64,000 nt of DNA. Origin: JAILLW01 sp045629045. GTDB taxonomy: Bacteria; Bacillota; Clostridia; Lachnospirales; Lachnospiraceae. This document shows positions 26,912 through 36,504 of this stretch, piece by piece. The notes under the pieces are model-generated. The model had not been told where the DNA came from, did not search any database, and saw only the letters and a program-made list of their open reading frames with translations. The translations under genes were made by a program, and so were the position numbers. The stretch is from positions 56,198 through 120,197 of the forward strand of contig JAZQQM010000055.1 of assembly GCA_045629045.1 (NCBI GenBank), given 5' to 3'. Within the stretch, counting starts at the first letter, position 1. Every line of letters starts with the position of its first letter.

Positions 26912-29176
26912 TTATCTAAACCATAGTATTTTATGTCTCGGTATTCCTGTGTCAAGAAGTTCATCAGTTATATTTTGCGCCAATTCCACAGAAGCAACTG
27001 TAATCACAATCTGATCGTATTGATTATTGCACAAGGCCTCAATTCCTGTTACCGGAAGCCCATCCTTTTGAGCAGGTTCAGGCTCCTTATCTACCCAAGC
27101 TACTATATTTAGATCCGTCATTTGTCTAAATTGCGTAAAAATCCTTCTTCCACGTTTACCTGCGCCGTACAAAACTATATTTTGCGCTAACAAATCGCGC
27201 ATTTCCCCGTGAATACTTTGTCCGGAATTTTCCCGTAATTCGCACATGTTCTCTTTAGGAAGATTCTTATAATACTCAACTAATTTCTTCTGTTCCGCAG
27301 TAAGACGTTTCAATGAATAATCCAGCAAATATCCCGAATAGTATTGAAGCACAGGCTCATCCCTGTGATCGTAAAATATAGACTTAATATCTTCATCCTT
27401 AAGTTTGGGGGCAAATGATGTCACCTCGCCCTCTACACCCCTAATTCCGTATGGCATTTCGGTAATATAATCATACAACTCTTCGTTTTCAACTTTATCT
27501 AGGAGACTAAAGAATCGAATTGGAAATGCAAAATCCATTATTGTTTCATCAAAAATCGAATCAACAGTCATAATCTCAGGAAGGAAATTCTCCAATCCTC
27601 TCCTATATTCGCAGAATCCATATGCATCCAAGTGTTCGCCTTCATCATGACCAAATACAGGGATCCACTTACCTTCAGGCTCAAGACAATAGTCCAATGT
27701 TTGCCCATGATTCGCCCCGCACAACACTTCTATTATATTTCCAAATGGAAGTTTGTTTGAAAAAAAAGAGTAATTGATGTTCCCCGAATACTCCCTATGA
27801 TCATCCAATCGGTAGTAGAATGTCTCAATAGGATTATGATTCCAGCCATTAACTAGTTTTGAAAGACATTTTTGAGTTGATCCGCTGCCAATCAACTCTA
27901 CAAATGCGCAGTGTTCTGTAGACAATTCCGATGTCTCCTGGCGCAAATATTCTATTGCACGCTCACGCTTATCTTTTTGCTTGGCACAAATATATGATGC
28001 CATTTTACTTTGCTCAGAATATAGTATTTCAAAGATATACTGTTTGATATCATTACCAATCATGGTATTCTCATCAAATTTAAACGGGAAAATTTTTTGT
28101 AATTCATCTATATCCAGTTCAAAAATGTCAGCTAACTTGCTGTAAGATGTAATAAGTCTCGGGTAATTCCATTTAATGAAAGATCGAATATCAAAATCGT
28201 CTTCCGTAACAGAAGGTAATCTCCATGCCTTACGAGACCCATAAATATATTTTGTTTTAATCGGTAAGTGACGCGAAGTAATAATATTGTCCGCAATCAA
28301 CTTAAGTAAATATCCGTCTCTTGCCACAAAGAAAAGTGTTCTTATCCCCTTGGAAAGTGACGAATTCAAAATCCACAAGACATACGGATAAAACAAGGGA
28401 CCGACGATGGATGCCCCTACCTGATAAGATAGTCTATTATTATCAGACTGGTTTTGAATTGCACGATATCCTGCACCCATAAGCAATTGAGCCGCCGGAT
28501 TGCTCTTTAAATCATCCAACATTATTTTGTTCCACATAACATCAGTAGCGAAGGAAACCTTAACAGTATTTATGCCCAACGAAGAAGGTACACATACATC
28601 ACTGTATTCATTATCCCCATAATGAGTCCATTCACTGTATGGTTGCTTCAATGTATCTCCAACAAATCGAAACAAATCTCCGGAGTTCTTACTTTTACGG
28701 TATTCCGAAGAAATATATATCTTTATGTCAGCCAAACATTCGTCTACACTAATAAGCATTTTCCTAATTATAGTTTCCGGCAAGTACATAAATGAAATAA
28801 GAACCACTTCATTGCCTTCATCAACAAATTTCTTAAGCAAATCTATATTAGAAGTAATCGGAAGAACATTCGCAAGCTCGGTATCAATCTCCAACTGCTT
28901 AACAGCATTAATCTGTTCACCGGTAATCTGTGTCATTCGTCCAAAGCACTCATAAATCTCATCCAGCGTAACATCCTGACACTCATCATTAATAATGGCA
29001 CTTCTTGCCTGTTCTTCAGCCCATATCCTAAGCTGATAGAAATTATTAATCACATAAAAAGGAAGCTTAGCCGCATAGCCGCGCACTAAGGCTTCCTGCA
29101 TAAGAGCAAAAATCCCCCGTGGAGTTCTTACTTTACGTGTTATGATAGTGTCAAAAATGTCAAATGAAACAAGCAT
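26912..29176 (-). CDS. HAD-like hydrolase (COG5610 type) with C-terminal Rossmann-like domain
   Basis: The 754-residue protein begins with a HAD motif I (VSFDIFDTIITRKV at 3-16) and has HYGDNEYSDV as a later acidic HAD motif near residue 185. The middle (about 270-620) has IRTLFFVARDGYLLKLIADNI and SRKAWRLPSV, as in large HAD-superfamily proteins found in glycan clusters and grouped as COG5610. Residues about 665-754 are the shared domain (IVLYGAGKRGRRIF, AWVDKEPEPAQ). The HAD part may dephosphorylate a sugar phosphate. The role of the middle region is unknown. Confidence 0.75.
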   Translation of the reverse strand: MLVSFDIFDTIITRKVRTPRGIFALMQEALVRGYAAKLPFYVINNFYQLRIWAEEQARSAIINDECQDVTLDEIYECFGRMTQITGEQINAVKQLEIDTELANVLPITSNIDLLKKFVDEGNEVVLISFMYLPETIIRKMLISVDECLADIKIYISSEYRKSKNSGDLFRFVGDTLKQPYSEWTHYGDNEYSDVCVPSSLGINTVKVSFATDVMWNKIMLDDLKSNPAAQLLMGAGYRAIQNQSDNNRLSYQVGASIVGPLFYPYVLWILNSSLSKGIRTLFFVARDGYLLKLIADNIITSRHLPIKTKYIYGSRKAWRLPSVTEDDFDIRSFIKWNYPRLITSYSKLADIFELDIDELQKIFPFKFDENTMIGNDIKQYIFEILYSEQSKMASYICAKQKDKRERAIEYLRQETSELSTEHCAFVELIGSGSTQKCLSKLVNGWNHNPIETFYYRLDDHREYSGNINYSFFSNKLPFGNIIEVLCGANHGQTLDYCLEPEGKWIPVFGHDEGEHLDAYGFCEYRRGLENFLPEIMTVDSIFDETIMDFAFPIRFFSLLDKVENEELYDYITEMPYGIRGVEGEVTSFAPKLKDEDIKSIFYDHRDEPVLQYYSGYLLDYSLKRLTAEQKKLVEYYKNLPKENMCELRENSGQSIHGEMRDLLAQNIVLYGAGKRGRRIFTQFRQMTDLNIVAWVDKEPEPAQKDGLPVTGIEALCNNQYDQIVITVASVELAQNITDELLDTGIPRHKILWFR

Positions 29177-29194
29177 GTGTTCATCCCTACTATT

Positions 29195-30532
29195 TTATTT
29201 TAAATAATCTGTATTCTCGCCCAATTCGTATAGAATTATGTCCTTTGAATCTATTTCCAGTTCTATTAATTGTTCTTTAAATTCCGTATAGTATTTTTCG
29301 CTCGCCACAATATATAATGCATTCGGAAAGCGCTTAGTTGTTTCACATACAGACAAAATAGTATGTGAAAAAAAATGCAATCCTTGTTTATCAGCTGAAT
29401 TATCGCAAACAGCTAGGATTTCACCCATATTATTGCGACGGATTAATGCATATGGATACTTACTCCTTATGCCACTTCCAACTATCACACATCCATTATG
29501 TTTGACAATATCTTCCGCCAAATTATCTATTCTAAACTGATGGGGCATGATATATGCAGCCGCCGAGCCATATAGTGCTATTGGATTAACCAAAAAAGTA
29601 TTGAATCTAATCCATTCGCCGTCAGAATAAAGTGTCCGATTCGCATACCCTTGAGTTGTAAGTTTATTAAACAATTCTTGCAGCTTATTAAGTTCAGATA
29701 ATGTATCCTTCCAAAAAGTTCCTTCAAGGGCCATAACGAAAAATCTCTTTTGAACTTGCATATACATTTTACGAAGATAATACTCTACAAAACTTTTATC
29801 TAACGACAATAATAGTTCGCGATTAAGCTCATATTCTTGAAGTATATATTTAAAAGCATTATGGCTCAAAGATGACGAATTCGGTTCCCCAACACGATAA
29901 TGGTACACAATTTTGTCTACGTAAATAGCTGATGTGGCCTGCGCAAAAGTTCTTAACAGAAATCCCACATCTTGAAATGCAGCTCCGGGAGTTTCATTAA
30001 ACTTAATGGATTTAATAAATGATTTTTTGTAAATCCCAGCCCAAAGATAATAGTCCAATGTAAGCAATTCCGGATGCGAAATCGGATTAATAACTTCACC
30101 TGATTTCAATGTGCTAAAATCCCATATTTTATGCCCTATATATTCGTCATCTAATAGATAACAATAAAATTCACCCTGCCCTTTTACATAATCCACATTA
30201 TGAGTACAAGCATAACCATAAAGAATTTCATACATATCAGGTTCAATAAAGTCATCAGGTTCAACTATGCCAACATAATCACCACAAGCACTTTCAATTC
30301 CAATATTCATCTGATAGCCATAACTTCTAATATTTGAATTTATAAGTTTAATTCTGCTATCAGACGAAATAAATCCATCAATGATATCCAAAGTTCCATC
30401 CGTAGAGCCGGCATCAACTATTATTATCTCTAAGTCTGTATATGTTTGATTAATCACACTTTTTAGAGATTTCTCTATATAATCCGCCACATTAAGTGTC
30501 GGCATTACAATGGATACCCCAATTCTACTCAT
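29195..30532 (-). CDS. Family 2 glycosyltransferase with C-terminal Rossmann-like domain
   Basis: I start at the ATG at 30532, served by GGAAGG; the alternative TTG at 30550 lies inside that site. The 445-residue protein has a GT-A N-terminus (GVSIVMPTLNVADYIEKSL, VDAGSTDGT, VEPDDFIEPDMY in place of a DxD). From about residue 345 the shared domain follows (CVIVGSGIRSKY, AVCDNSADKQG). It should add one sugar of the repeat unit; the donor is unknown. The start is 20 bases after the previous stop codon. Confidence 0.82.
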   Translation of the reverse strand: MSRIGVSIVMPTLNVADYIEKSLKSVINQTYTDLEIIIVDAGSTDGTLDIIDGFISSDSRIKLINSNIRSYGYQMNIGIESACGDYVGIVEPDDFIEPDMYEILYGYACTHNVDYVKGQGEFYCYLLDDEYIGHKIWDFSTLKSGEVINPISHPELLTLDYYLWAGIYKKSFIKSIKFNETPGAAFQDVGFLLRTFAQATSAIYVDKIVYHYRVGEPNSSSLSHNAFKYILQEYELNRELLLSLDKSFVEYYLRKMYMQVQKRFFVMALEGTFWKDTLSELNKLQELFNKLTTQGYANRTLYSDGEWIRFNTFLVNPIALYGSAAAYIMPHQFRIDNLAEDIVKHNGCVIVGSGIRSKYPYALIRRNNMGEILAVCDNSADKQGLHFFSHTILSVCETTKRFPNALYIVASEKYYTEFKEQLIELEIDSKDIILYELGENTDYLK

Positions 30533-30551
30533 GCTTCGTGTACCTTCCAAA

Positions 30552-32147
30552 TTATATTAATCCTAAGATAAATTCTGCTGCTCGCTCCGATGCCATACCA
30601 TCCTCATGAACACCATATTTCTCCAAAAAACTATCAACACGTTCTATATAAGGACTTTCCTCAAATTTGACAATATTCTCAGCCAATTCTTCATTGGTTT
30701 CCGCCCGATCAAAAGGCAATGTCTCATAACTTATCGCCAATTCATATTCTTTATCTACATATGAATCATAATCCGTAACCAAAAGAAAAACCGGTTTATG
30801 AACAAATGCAGGTTCAAACATAATACTCGAAAAATCTGAAATTAATATATCACTGGTAGCAACCAGTTCCTGACTATCTGCGTATTCCGTCACATTATGA
30901 ACCCATGGCTCAAGCTCCATTTCATCCATATATCTAAGGACATTGGGATGTAATCTTAATAAAATATGCCATTCCCCACCAAATCTTGTCTCCAGCGCCT
31001 CTCTTACCTTATTAAAATTTAAATCAATTCTATATTCACATCTTTGCGAACAATCCCCGTCCTTATACCTAAACGTAGGTGCATACATTACAACCTTCGC
31101 CGTATGTGGAATCCCATATTTTTCCCTTACTTTCCTGTTGGCTTCCTCAGCTGCAAAAAGAATATCTGATCTGGGGGACCCAAACTCAAGTGTATTCCCC
31201 TTAAAGCCAAATGCCCTTCTACAAAAATCCGAATCAAACGGACTTCCGGTAATGATATAATCCATCATAGAACTGTTTCTGCGCCAGTTTGCTATTCTGG
31301 GAGAATTGATTAGTGTTTTTGAATCCAAATAACATTTCTTCAGTGTAACACTTGCCCAATGCTTAGCCTGAATATAGATTTGCCCATCTTTTTTTTCAAT
31401 AAATGAAGGTACTTCAATATTAAATAGCCAAATTTTTGCAGTTAGCATCTCAAAGCGAATCTCTTTATATTCATTATCACATAAAACACGAACATATGGG
31501 GGAATATTCACATCATCTGTATATTCTTTTTTTAGAATCCATACTATATCAATATCTTGTCTCATTCGGTAAAGTTGTTCTGAAATGTATTTACCATGAT
31601 CTGAATATGATCCAAATGCATACACAACAATTTTATTAGCAATAATGGGCAATGTTTTCAGATTCTTGTCATATAATGCATTCCTATCCTCTCCCGAAAT
31701 AGGCGCACTATCGCTAATATTCATTATCTTTCGCCTATTTAGTTCCATATTGTGAAGAATGAATACGTTTTTAATATTATTCTCGTAAAGTTTCTTGATG
31801 AACTCATCACCATGATTAGTACTGCACACGACAGCCACAACTTCGTTGCCATCAATGTTCTTAAGAGCCCTCTCGTCTTGAACGACAACTTCTCCTATGT
31901 TACTCCCGTTCAAATAAAAAAACACATCATAAAGTTTTCTGCCGGATTTGTTGTTGTCAATAGCATAAACAACCGGAAGTGAAAGTCCATACCTAAAGAA
32001 ATAATACTCAGCGCAGGCTCCTATTCCAAACAATAAAACTTTTTTCTGCTCAGCCATTTTTTCAAAATCTTCCCACGTTTTGGAATTAAGGGCCTGATAT
32101 GTCGATATATTCGTTTGCTTTTCTATTGTTTTTTCAATAATATCCAT
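30552..32147 (-). CDS. Rossmann-like domain plus CDP-glycerol-type phosphotransferase
   Basis: Residues about 32-140 of 531 are the shared domain (VLLFGIGACAEYYF, YAIDNNKSGRKLY). Residues about 170-525 form a GT-B enzyme of the TagF/TarL class: KHWASVTLKKCYLD, the GSPRSDILF motif, VVMYAPTFRYKDGD, LLRLHPNVLRYMD and ILISDFSSIMFEPAF. Such enzymes transfer glycerol- or ribitol-phosphate from a CDP donor to a lipid-linked acceptor on the inner membrane face. No good ribosome site precedes the ATG. Confidence 0.85.
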   Translation of the reverse strand: MDIIEKTIEKQTNISTYQALNSKTWEDFEKMAEQKKVLLFGIGACAEYYFFRYGLSLPVVYAIDNNKSGRKLYDVFFYLNGSNIGEVVVQDERALKNIDGNEVVAVVCSTNHGDEFIKKLYENNIKNVFILHNMELNRRKIMNISDSAPISGEDRNALYDKNLKTLPIIANKIVVYAFGSYSDHGKYISEQLYRMRQDIDIVWILKKEYTDDVNIPPYVRVLCDNEYKEIRFEMLTAKIWLFNIEVPSFIEKKDGQIYIQAKHWASVTLKKCYLDSKTLINSPRIANWRRNSSMMDYIITGSPFDSDFCRRAFGFKGNTLEFGSPRSDILFAAEEANRKVREKYGIPHTAKVVMYAPTFRYKDGDCSQRCEYRIDLNFNKVREALETRFGGEWHILLRLHPNVLRYMDEMELEPWVHNVTEYADSQELVATSDILISDFSSIMFEPAFVHKPVFLLVTDYDSYVDKEYELAISYETLPFDRAETNEELAENIVKFEESPYIERVDSFLEKYGVHEDGMASERAAEFILGLI

Positions 32148-32229
32148 ACACTTATAACTTCATCTATCATATTGAGGTCTCTAGTAATAATTCTGTCAAG
32201 CAAAAGACAATTCCACATGTTTCCAGGGT

Positions 32230-33471
32230 TTAGGCCAATACATATTTACAATTCAATGTATTCATTAGCCCTGCGTGGTTTACGAATGCTAATACTTCAG
32301 ATTGCTTTTTTTCAGCAACAGCTATGATAATCAATGCATCATCTATATTCATTACTGACTCAATCGAGTTTACTTTATAGCCATTATATTCTGTAGGATT
32401 ACTACTAATGTCAGATACAACTATGCCACTGATTTTGTATCTACTATATTTCAATCTGTCTATTGTTTTCTGTGCATATTTCCCAGCGCCAAAAATATAT
32501 ATATATCCAGCATTATTCAATGCATCATAAGCTTCTTTGCAAAACATGGATGCCCTTTTCTTACCCACTATCACATTAAATATAACGTCTCTGAAATAGT
32601 CATTTGAAACTTGTTGATCAAATATTATTTTTTCCTCATATGTCAGTCTACAGTAGTTAGTGATAAGAATACTACACCATCTTTCAACTTGTAACTGCGC
32701 ACATCTTGAATGAGTACCTTCGAATTTACGAGATTCTATCATATCTGCCAAAATCTCTGCAAAACTATCAATATTATCCAAAAGTCTGGTGCGTAAATTT
32801 ATATCTGACATTATTGATTTTTCTCTTATACGATAAGAATGCATCACTTTAGGAATCGTTAATGTGTTCTTCGCTTGAATAAACACATTAAAAGAAAAAT
32901 TTTCATCCTCATTATATCTACCAACATCAAAAGTAATCCCATTTGAGTTTAAAAATTCTCTTCTATAGCAGTACTGCCACACTGTCGGCTTATAATCCCC
33001 ATTCGCGGATTGTTCAATATACAAATCTCCACCGGTCAGACCGCGCGCATACGTTTTTTTACGAGTAGGATTATATGTACATATCTCGCAAGCATCCGAA
33101 TCATAAACGACCCTGCTATCGAACGTAATGAAATCATATTCTTCTGATTCCATTTCATTAGATATAGTTTCCAGCAGATTCATATCTATATAGTCATCGG
33201 AATCAATAAAAAGGACATATTCTCCAATTGCTTCTAATAAGCCTCTGTTACGACTATATGACAATCCTTTGTTTTGATTATTAATCAGCAACTTGATTTG
33301 GTCCCTCTTGGCATATTTCTCCAATATATCAAGCGACCGGTCCGTAGAAGCATCCTCTACACATATTACTTCATAACACGTATATGTCTGTTTAAATACG
33401 CTATCTAAACATTCAGTTAAATATTTTTCGACATTGTATATTGGTATAATAATAGAAAAGGTGGGTTTCAT
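32230..33471 (-). CDS. Family 2 glycosyltransferase with C-terminal Rossmann-like domain
   Basis: The start at 33471 has AGGGAG at a good distance. The 413-residue protein has the GT-A motifs FSIIIPIYNVEKYLTECLDS, VEDASTDRS and LFIDSDDYIDM. The shared domain occupies about residues 320-413 (YIYIFGAGKYAQKTI). Its second strand ends GIVVSDIS rather than the usual VDxN, so nucleotide binding may be altered here. A gap of 82 bases without a clear signal separates it from the gene downstream. Confidence 0.83.
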   Translation of the reverse strand: MKPTFSIIIPIYNVEKYLTECLDSVFKQTYTCYEVICVEDASTDRSLDILEKYAKRDQIKLLINNQNKGLSYSRNRGLLEAIGEYVLFIDSDDYIDMNLLETISNEMESEEYDFITFDSRVVYDSDACEICTYNPTRKKTYARGLTGGDLYIEQSANGDYKPTVWQYCYRREFLNSNGITFDVGRYNEDENFSFNVFIQAKNTLTIPKVMHSYRIREKSIMSDINLRTRLLDNIDSFAEILADMIESRKFEGTHSRCAQLQVERWCSILITNYCRLTYEEKIIFDQQVSNDYFRDVIFNVIVGKKRASMFCKEAYDALNNAGYIYIFGAGKYAQKTIDRLKYSRYKISGIVVSDISSNPTEYNGYKVNSIESVMNIDDALIIIAVAEKKQSEVLAFVNHAGLMNTLNCKYVLA

Positions 33472-33520
33472 AAACACTCCCTGTCAAGACAATAATAAAC
33501 GGCTAATTTCCCATATACTT

Positions 33521-34891
33521 TTATTTACAAATTGCTTCAATCGATATTATATCCCCATCAAAGGTATCTTGATATTTTTCCTTTATACCCTCATATTCCG
33601 AGGGAACCATCACTATCATAACATCAGCATGGGGGACATTTTCATCCGGAAATATAATGTTAATTCTATTATATTCAATCTTATCTGCTCTTCGATCAAT
33701 TCCGCATACTACATTGTAGCCCTGTTCCAATAATAAATTGAACAAAACAATCCCGGGAAGCGCCATGCCATAAATTACCACAGAAGTGAAATTCCCCAGA
33801 CATTCTTTAATATCAACTTTTTCCGTTCTTAATCTCTCTAGTTGAGATATTAACTTATTATTATTTTTGAATTTCCCAATACGATTTTCCAGAAGTTTTT
33901 GTTGTTTTTCCTTTTTTGTAAAGTAATCTATATTTAACCCTTTTTTCATTGCGTATGCCTTAATTCTAACATAGTCCTCGAAATCGCCAACCTCCCATAT
34001 GCATTTTTCATCGATGTATTGAAATATCTCTTTTGAATATTTTTCGAAACGATGGATATCATTTTCATCCAGCACCTGACAATAATCATAAATACGGCTC
34101 ATGATTGCATAAGCAAGCAAATATTGAAGATATGCTGTCACTCTACCATATTTATCCTGTGACTTTTCAATCAATTCGTCACAAAACATATGTAATTGTC
34201 CATCAAAATAGTCTTCTTTCTTATACTTTGTTTGTGAAGCAGAGGTCCCTGCAGAACGTATGCGATAGAAATATCTATTGTCCGATGAAAGCATGCCATA
34301 CTTTTCTTTCTCCAGTAGAATTTCATTAAGGAATCTGGTATCTTCCCAACATGTCATCTGCGTATCATACAAATATTTCTTTGCAATCTCAGTCTTAATA
34401 ATTGTTGCAGGGCCATTAGTTCTTATCAATTGTGGAGTTTCATGCATGTCTATTATCACATTTTCCATATGATTCTGATTATTTACATGATCCTTGCTGA
34501 TAGATTCAAACAAAGTCATATCTGAAGATACAACATCTATCTCATCCGCATATTCTTCCAACATGTTTACTGCATTAAGAAATGCGTCTTTGCTCCATAA
34601 ATCATCAGAATCAAGAAACGTTATATATTTTCCTCTAGCAATCGTCATCCCTTGATTTCTCGAAGAACTTACTCCCTTATTTTCATTTTTCTCAAGATAC
34701 ACAGTATTGTTCGGATATATAGTTACGTATTTTTGGCAGATTTCGCCTGAAGAATCTACCGATCCATTGTTTATAAGTATCATTTCAATATTCTGTTCAA
34801 AGCCAATACTTTGGTTAATAACAGAATCAATTGTTTCAGTTACATACTGTTCGGTGTTATAGACAGGTATCACTACTGATATCAAAAACAT
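33521..34891 (-). CDS. Family 2 glycosyltransferase with C-terminal Rossmann-like domain
   Basis: The 456-residue protein has ISVVIPVYNTEQYVTETIDS, INNGSVDSSG and FLDSDDLWSKD, which are GT-A signatures. The C-terminal 90 residues are the shared domain (VVIYGMALPGIVLFNLL, CGIDRRADKIEYN), here with GMALPG instead of GAGxxG. GGGTGAAG precedes the start. A strong minus-strand terminator lies only about 20 bases upstream of the ATG, so the gene needs readthrough or a promoter hidden in the terminator region. Confidence 0.82.
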   Translation of the reverse strand: MFLISVVIPVYNTEQYVTETIDSVINQSIGFEQNIEMILINNGSVDSSGEICQKYVTIYPNNTVYLEKNENKGVSSSRNQGMTIARGKYITFLDSDDLWSKDAFLNAVNMLEEYADEIDVVSSDMTLFESISKDHVNNQNHMENVIIDMHETPQLIRTNGPATIIKTEIAKKYLYDTQMTCWEDTRFLNEILLEKEKYGMLSSDNRYFYRIRSAGTSASQTKYKKEDYFDGQLHMFCDELIEKSQDKYGRVTAYLQYLLAYAIMSRIYDYCQVLDENDIHRFEKYSKEIFQYIDEKCIWEVGDFEDYVRIKAYAMKKGLNIDYFTKKEKQQKLLENRIGKFKNNNKLISQLERLRTEKVDIKECLGNFTSVVIYGMALPGIVLFNLLLEQGYNVVCGIDRRADKIEYNRINIIFPDENVPHADVMIVMVPSEYEGIKEKYQDTFDGDIISIEAICK

Positions 34892-34909
34892 TTCTTCACC
34901 CTTTCAAAC

Positions 34910-34937
34910 AAAAAAGCGGGCACCGTAAGGTGCCCGC
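34910..34937 (-). terminator. Internal terminator of the glycopolymer cluster
   Basis: GCGGGCACC-GTAA-GGTGCCCGC is a perfect nine-base, GC-rich stem. On the minus strand it runs into TTTTTTG, so it should stop transcription arriving from the 35-51 kb genes just before the 33521-34891 gene. Confidence 0.8.
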
Positions 34938-34956
34938 CAATTATTAATTCATATAA

Positions 34957-35097
34957 TCATTCTGTACTATTAATGTATTTGGCACCAATAAATATATCGG
35001 CGCTTCTGCAAAAGAAATTAATATCATTCCTACATACATCGTTATTCCAAAAAACATAATATGATCTATTAATTCTAATTGTAGCTAATGTCATCAT
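34957..35097 (-). CDS. Possible 46-residue ORF or gene scrap
   Basis: This reading frame begins ten bases after the stop codon of the 35107 gene and ends just before the terminator hairpin. The peptide has a protein-like composition (YYVFWNNDVC, FFCRSADIFIGAKY) but no ribosome-binding site and no family I recognise. It may be a remnant of a gene removed by recombination. Confidence 0.25.
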   Translation of the reverse strand: MMTLATIRINRSYYVFWNNDVCRNDINFFCRSADIFIGAKYINSTE

Positions 35098-35106
35098 ATA
35101 TTTCAT

Positions 35107-36504
35107 TTATTTAGCTACTACACAAATCTCATCTGCCAAATAATCAATTAGTCTTTGTGTCGCATTACCATCAACAGTACTATAAACGAAATAAATCAAT
35201 TGTTCTCTTTGCTTCTTATAAGTATCTGTCCCATTCACAATCAATTTTATCTGATTTTGTAATTCCTCTACACAATTAACAACAGCTCCTGGCCTCCAAA
35301 AATCTAGTGGCTGAAGCACAACCCCTCGGTTGTTAATATATTCTTCCTCATCAGCATTTGTAAAAATAATAGGTCTATTCAATAAAAGATAGTCAAAATA
35401 GACAGATGAATAATCAGTAATAAGAAAATCAACTGCATTCAATATTTCATAGAAAAAGTGCTCATTCAATACTTTTTCGTTCAATATCCCAACATTTTGT
35501 TCGTGAGTTTCCCATTTTCTTAGCTTTGATGCATCGCTTGGATGAAGTTTAAAAATAAAAAAAAGATTTTCTTCTTCGCAAAATTTATTAAATTCATCTA
35601 TTTTGAAACCATTCCAATAAAAAATGTATCCCTTTTCACTACCGTTCAATTTCTCTTCAATCTGTCTAAATGTAGGAACATACAAACATATCTTCTTATT
35701 TCTGGCCCGTGGGAAAATACTATCAAGAATTTCTCTTCCATCTGCTTCAAAAAGCATATCATTTCTTGGCATACCAATCTCAATATAATCTCTCGCCACT
35801 CCCCCATTACAAGCGCACATCAAAGAAGTATAGGTTTTTCCATATGAAATCACTTTGTAGAATCGTTTCCAATAATCTTCAAAAAAACCGTCATCCGAAA
35901 CTGTCATCATGTTTCCCATCGCTTTAAAGGGAAAACCATGCCATATCTGAATACAAGGCACATCAGAATACAAAACATCTTTCTCCCATAAGTGTTCTGT
36001 AAGTATAAAAGATGCTACTATACTGTTATAAACATATTCCTCATACGACTTATTCTTCTCACAGTAATAATCTATAACCAAATTTCTTATATTGACTTTT
36101 CCCTTCTTAATCAAATAGTCAATCGCGCGAATATTAGAATATGAAGAATTTTCCAACAATAATAGAATCTTATTTTTATAATCCTTTTCAAAATCTTTTT
36201 TAGAATAATCCAAATGTTGCTCAAAATACAGGGAATTATTTCGATTATATTCATATACACAAAATTTCCGAAAACCAATAACTAGCAAATGCGCAATTAT
36301 TTCTTTCCAATATTCAGGTTTAACACTTATTATTATCTCCGAATTCTCGATATAAAATGGTTTTTCAATTAAACAATCCCCTACGGGTATCCCTTGTTTT
36401 GCATCATCTGCATCAAATACTGCTATATATTCAGAAAGGTCAATAACGCCCTCCTCTATCATCCTCTTACATCGTTTTGAATAACCATATAATATTTTTT
36501 TCAT
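35107..36504 (-). CDS. Rossmann-like domain plus CDP-glycerol-type phosphotransferase
   Basis: Residues 1-90 of 465 are the shared domain at the very N-terminus (KILYGYSKRCKRM, AVFDADDAKQG). The rest is a TagF-like GT-B enzyme: IWHGFPFKAMGNM, YIEIGMPRNDMLF, CLYVPTFRQIEEKL, FIFKLHPSDASKL and FLITDYSSVYFDYLLLNRPIIF. This is the second such enzyme with the domain in front, alongside 30552-32147, and they may add different units. Start and upstream stop share one base (TAATG), a tight coupling. Confidence 0.86.
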   Translation of the reverse strand: MKKILYGYSKRCKRMIEEGVIDLSEYIAVFDADDAKQGIPVGDCLIEKPFYIENSEIIISVKPEYWKEIIAHLLVIGFRKFCVYEYNRNNSLYFEQHLDYSKKDFEKDYKNKILLLLENSSYSNIRAIDYLIKKGKVNIRNLVIDYYCEKNKSYEEYVYNSIVASFILTEHLWEKDVLYSDVPCIQIWHGFPFKAMGNMMTVSDDGFFEDYWKRFYKVISYGKTYTSLMCACNGGVARDYIEIGMPRNDMLFEADGREILDSIFPRARNKKICLYVPTFRQIEEKLNGSEKGYIFYWNGFKIDEFNKFCEEENLFFIFKLHPSDASKLRKWETHEQNVGILNEKVLNEHFFYEILNAVDFLITDYSSVYFDYLLLNRPIIFTNADEEEYINNRGVVLQPLDFWRPGAVVNCVEELQNQIKLIVNGTDTYKKQREQLIYFVYSTVDGNATQRLIDYLADEICVVAK

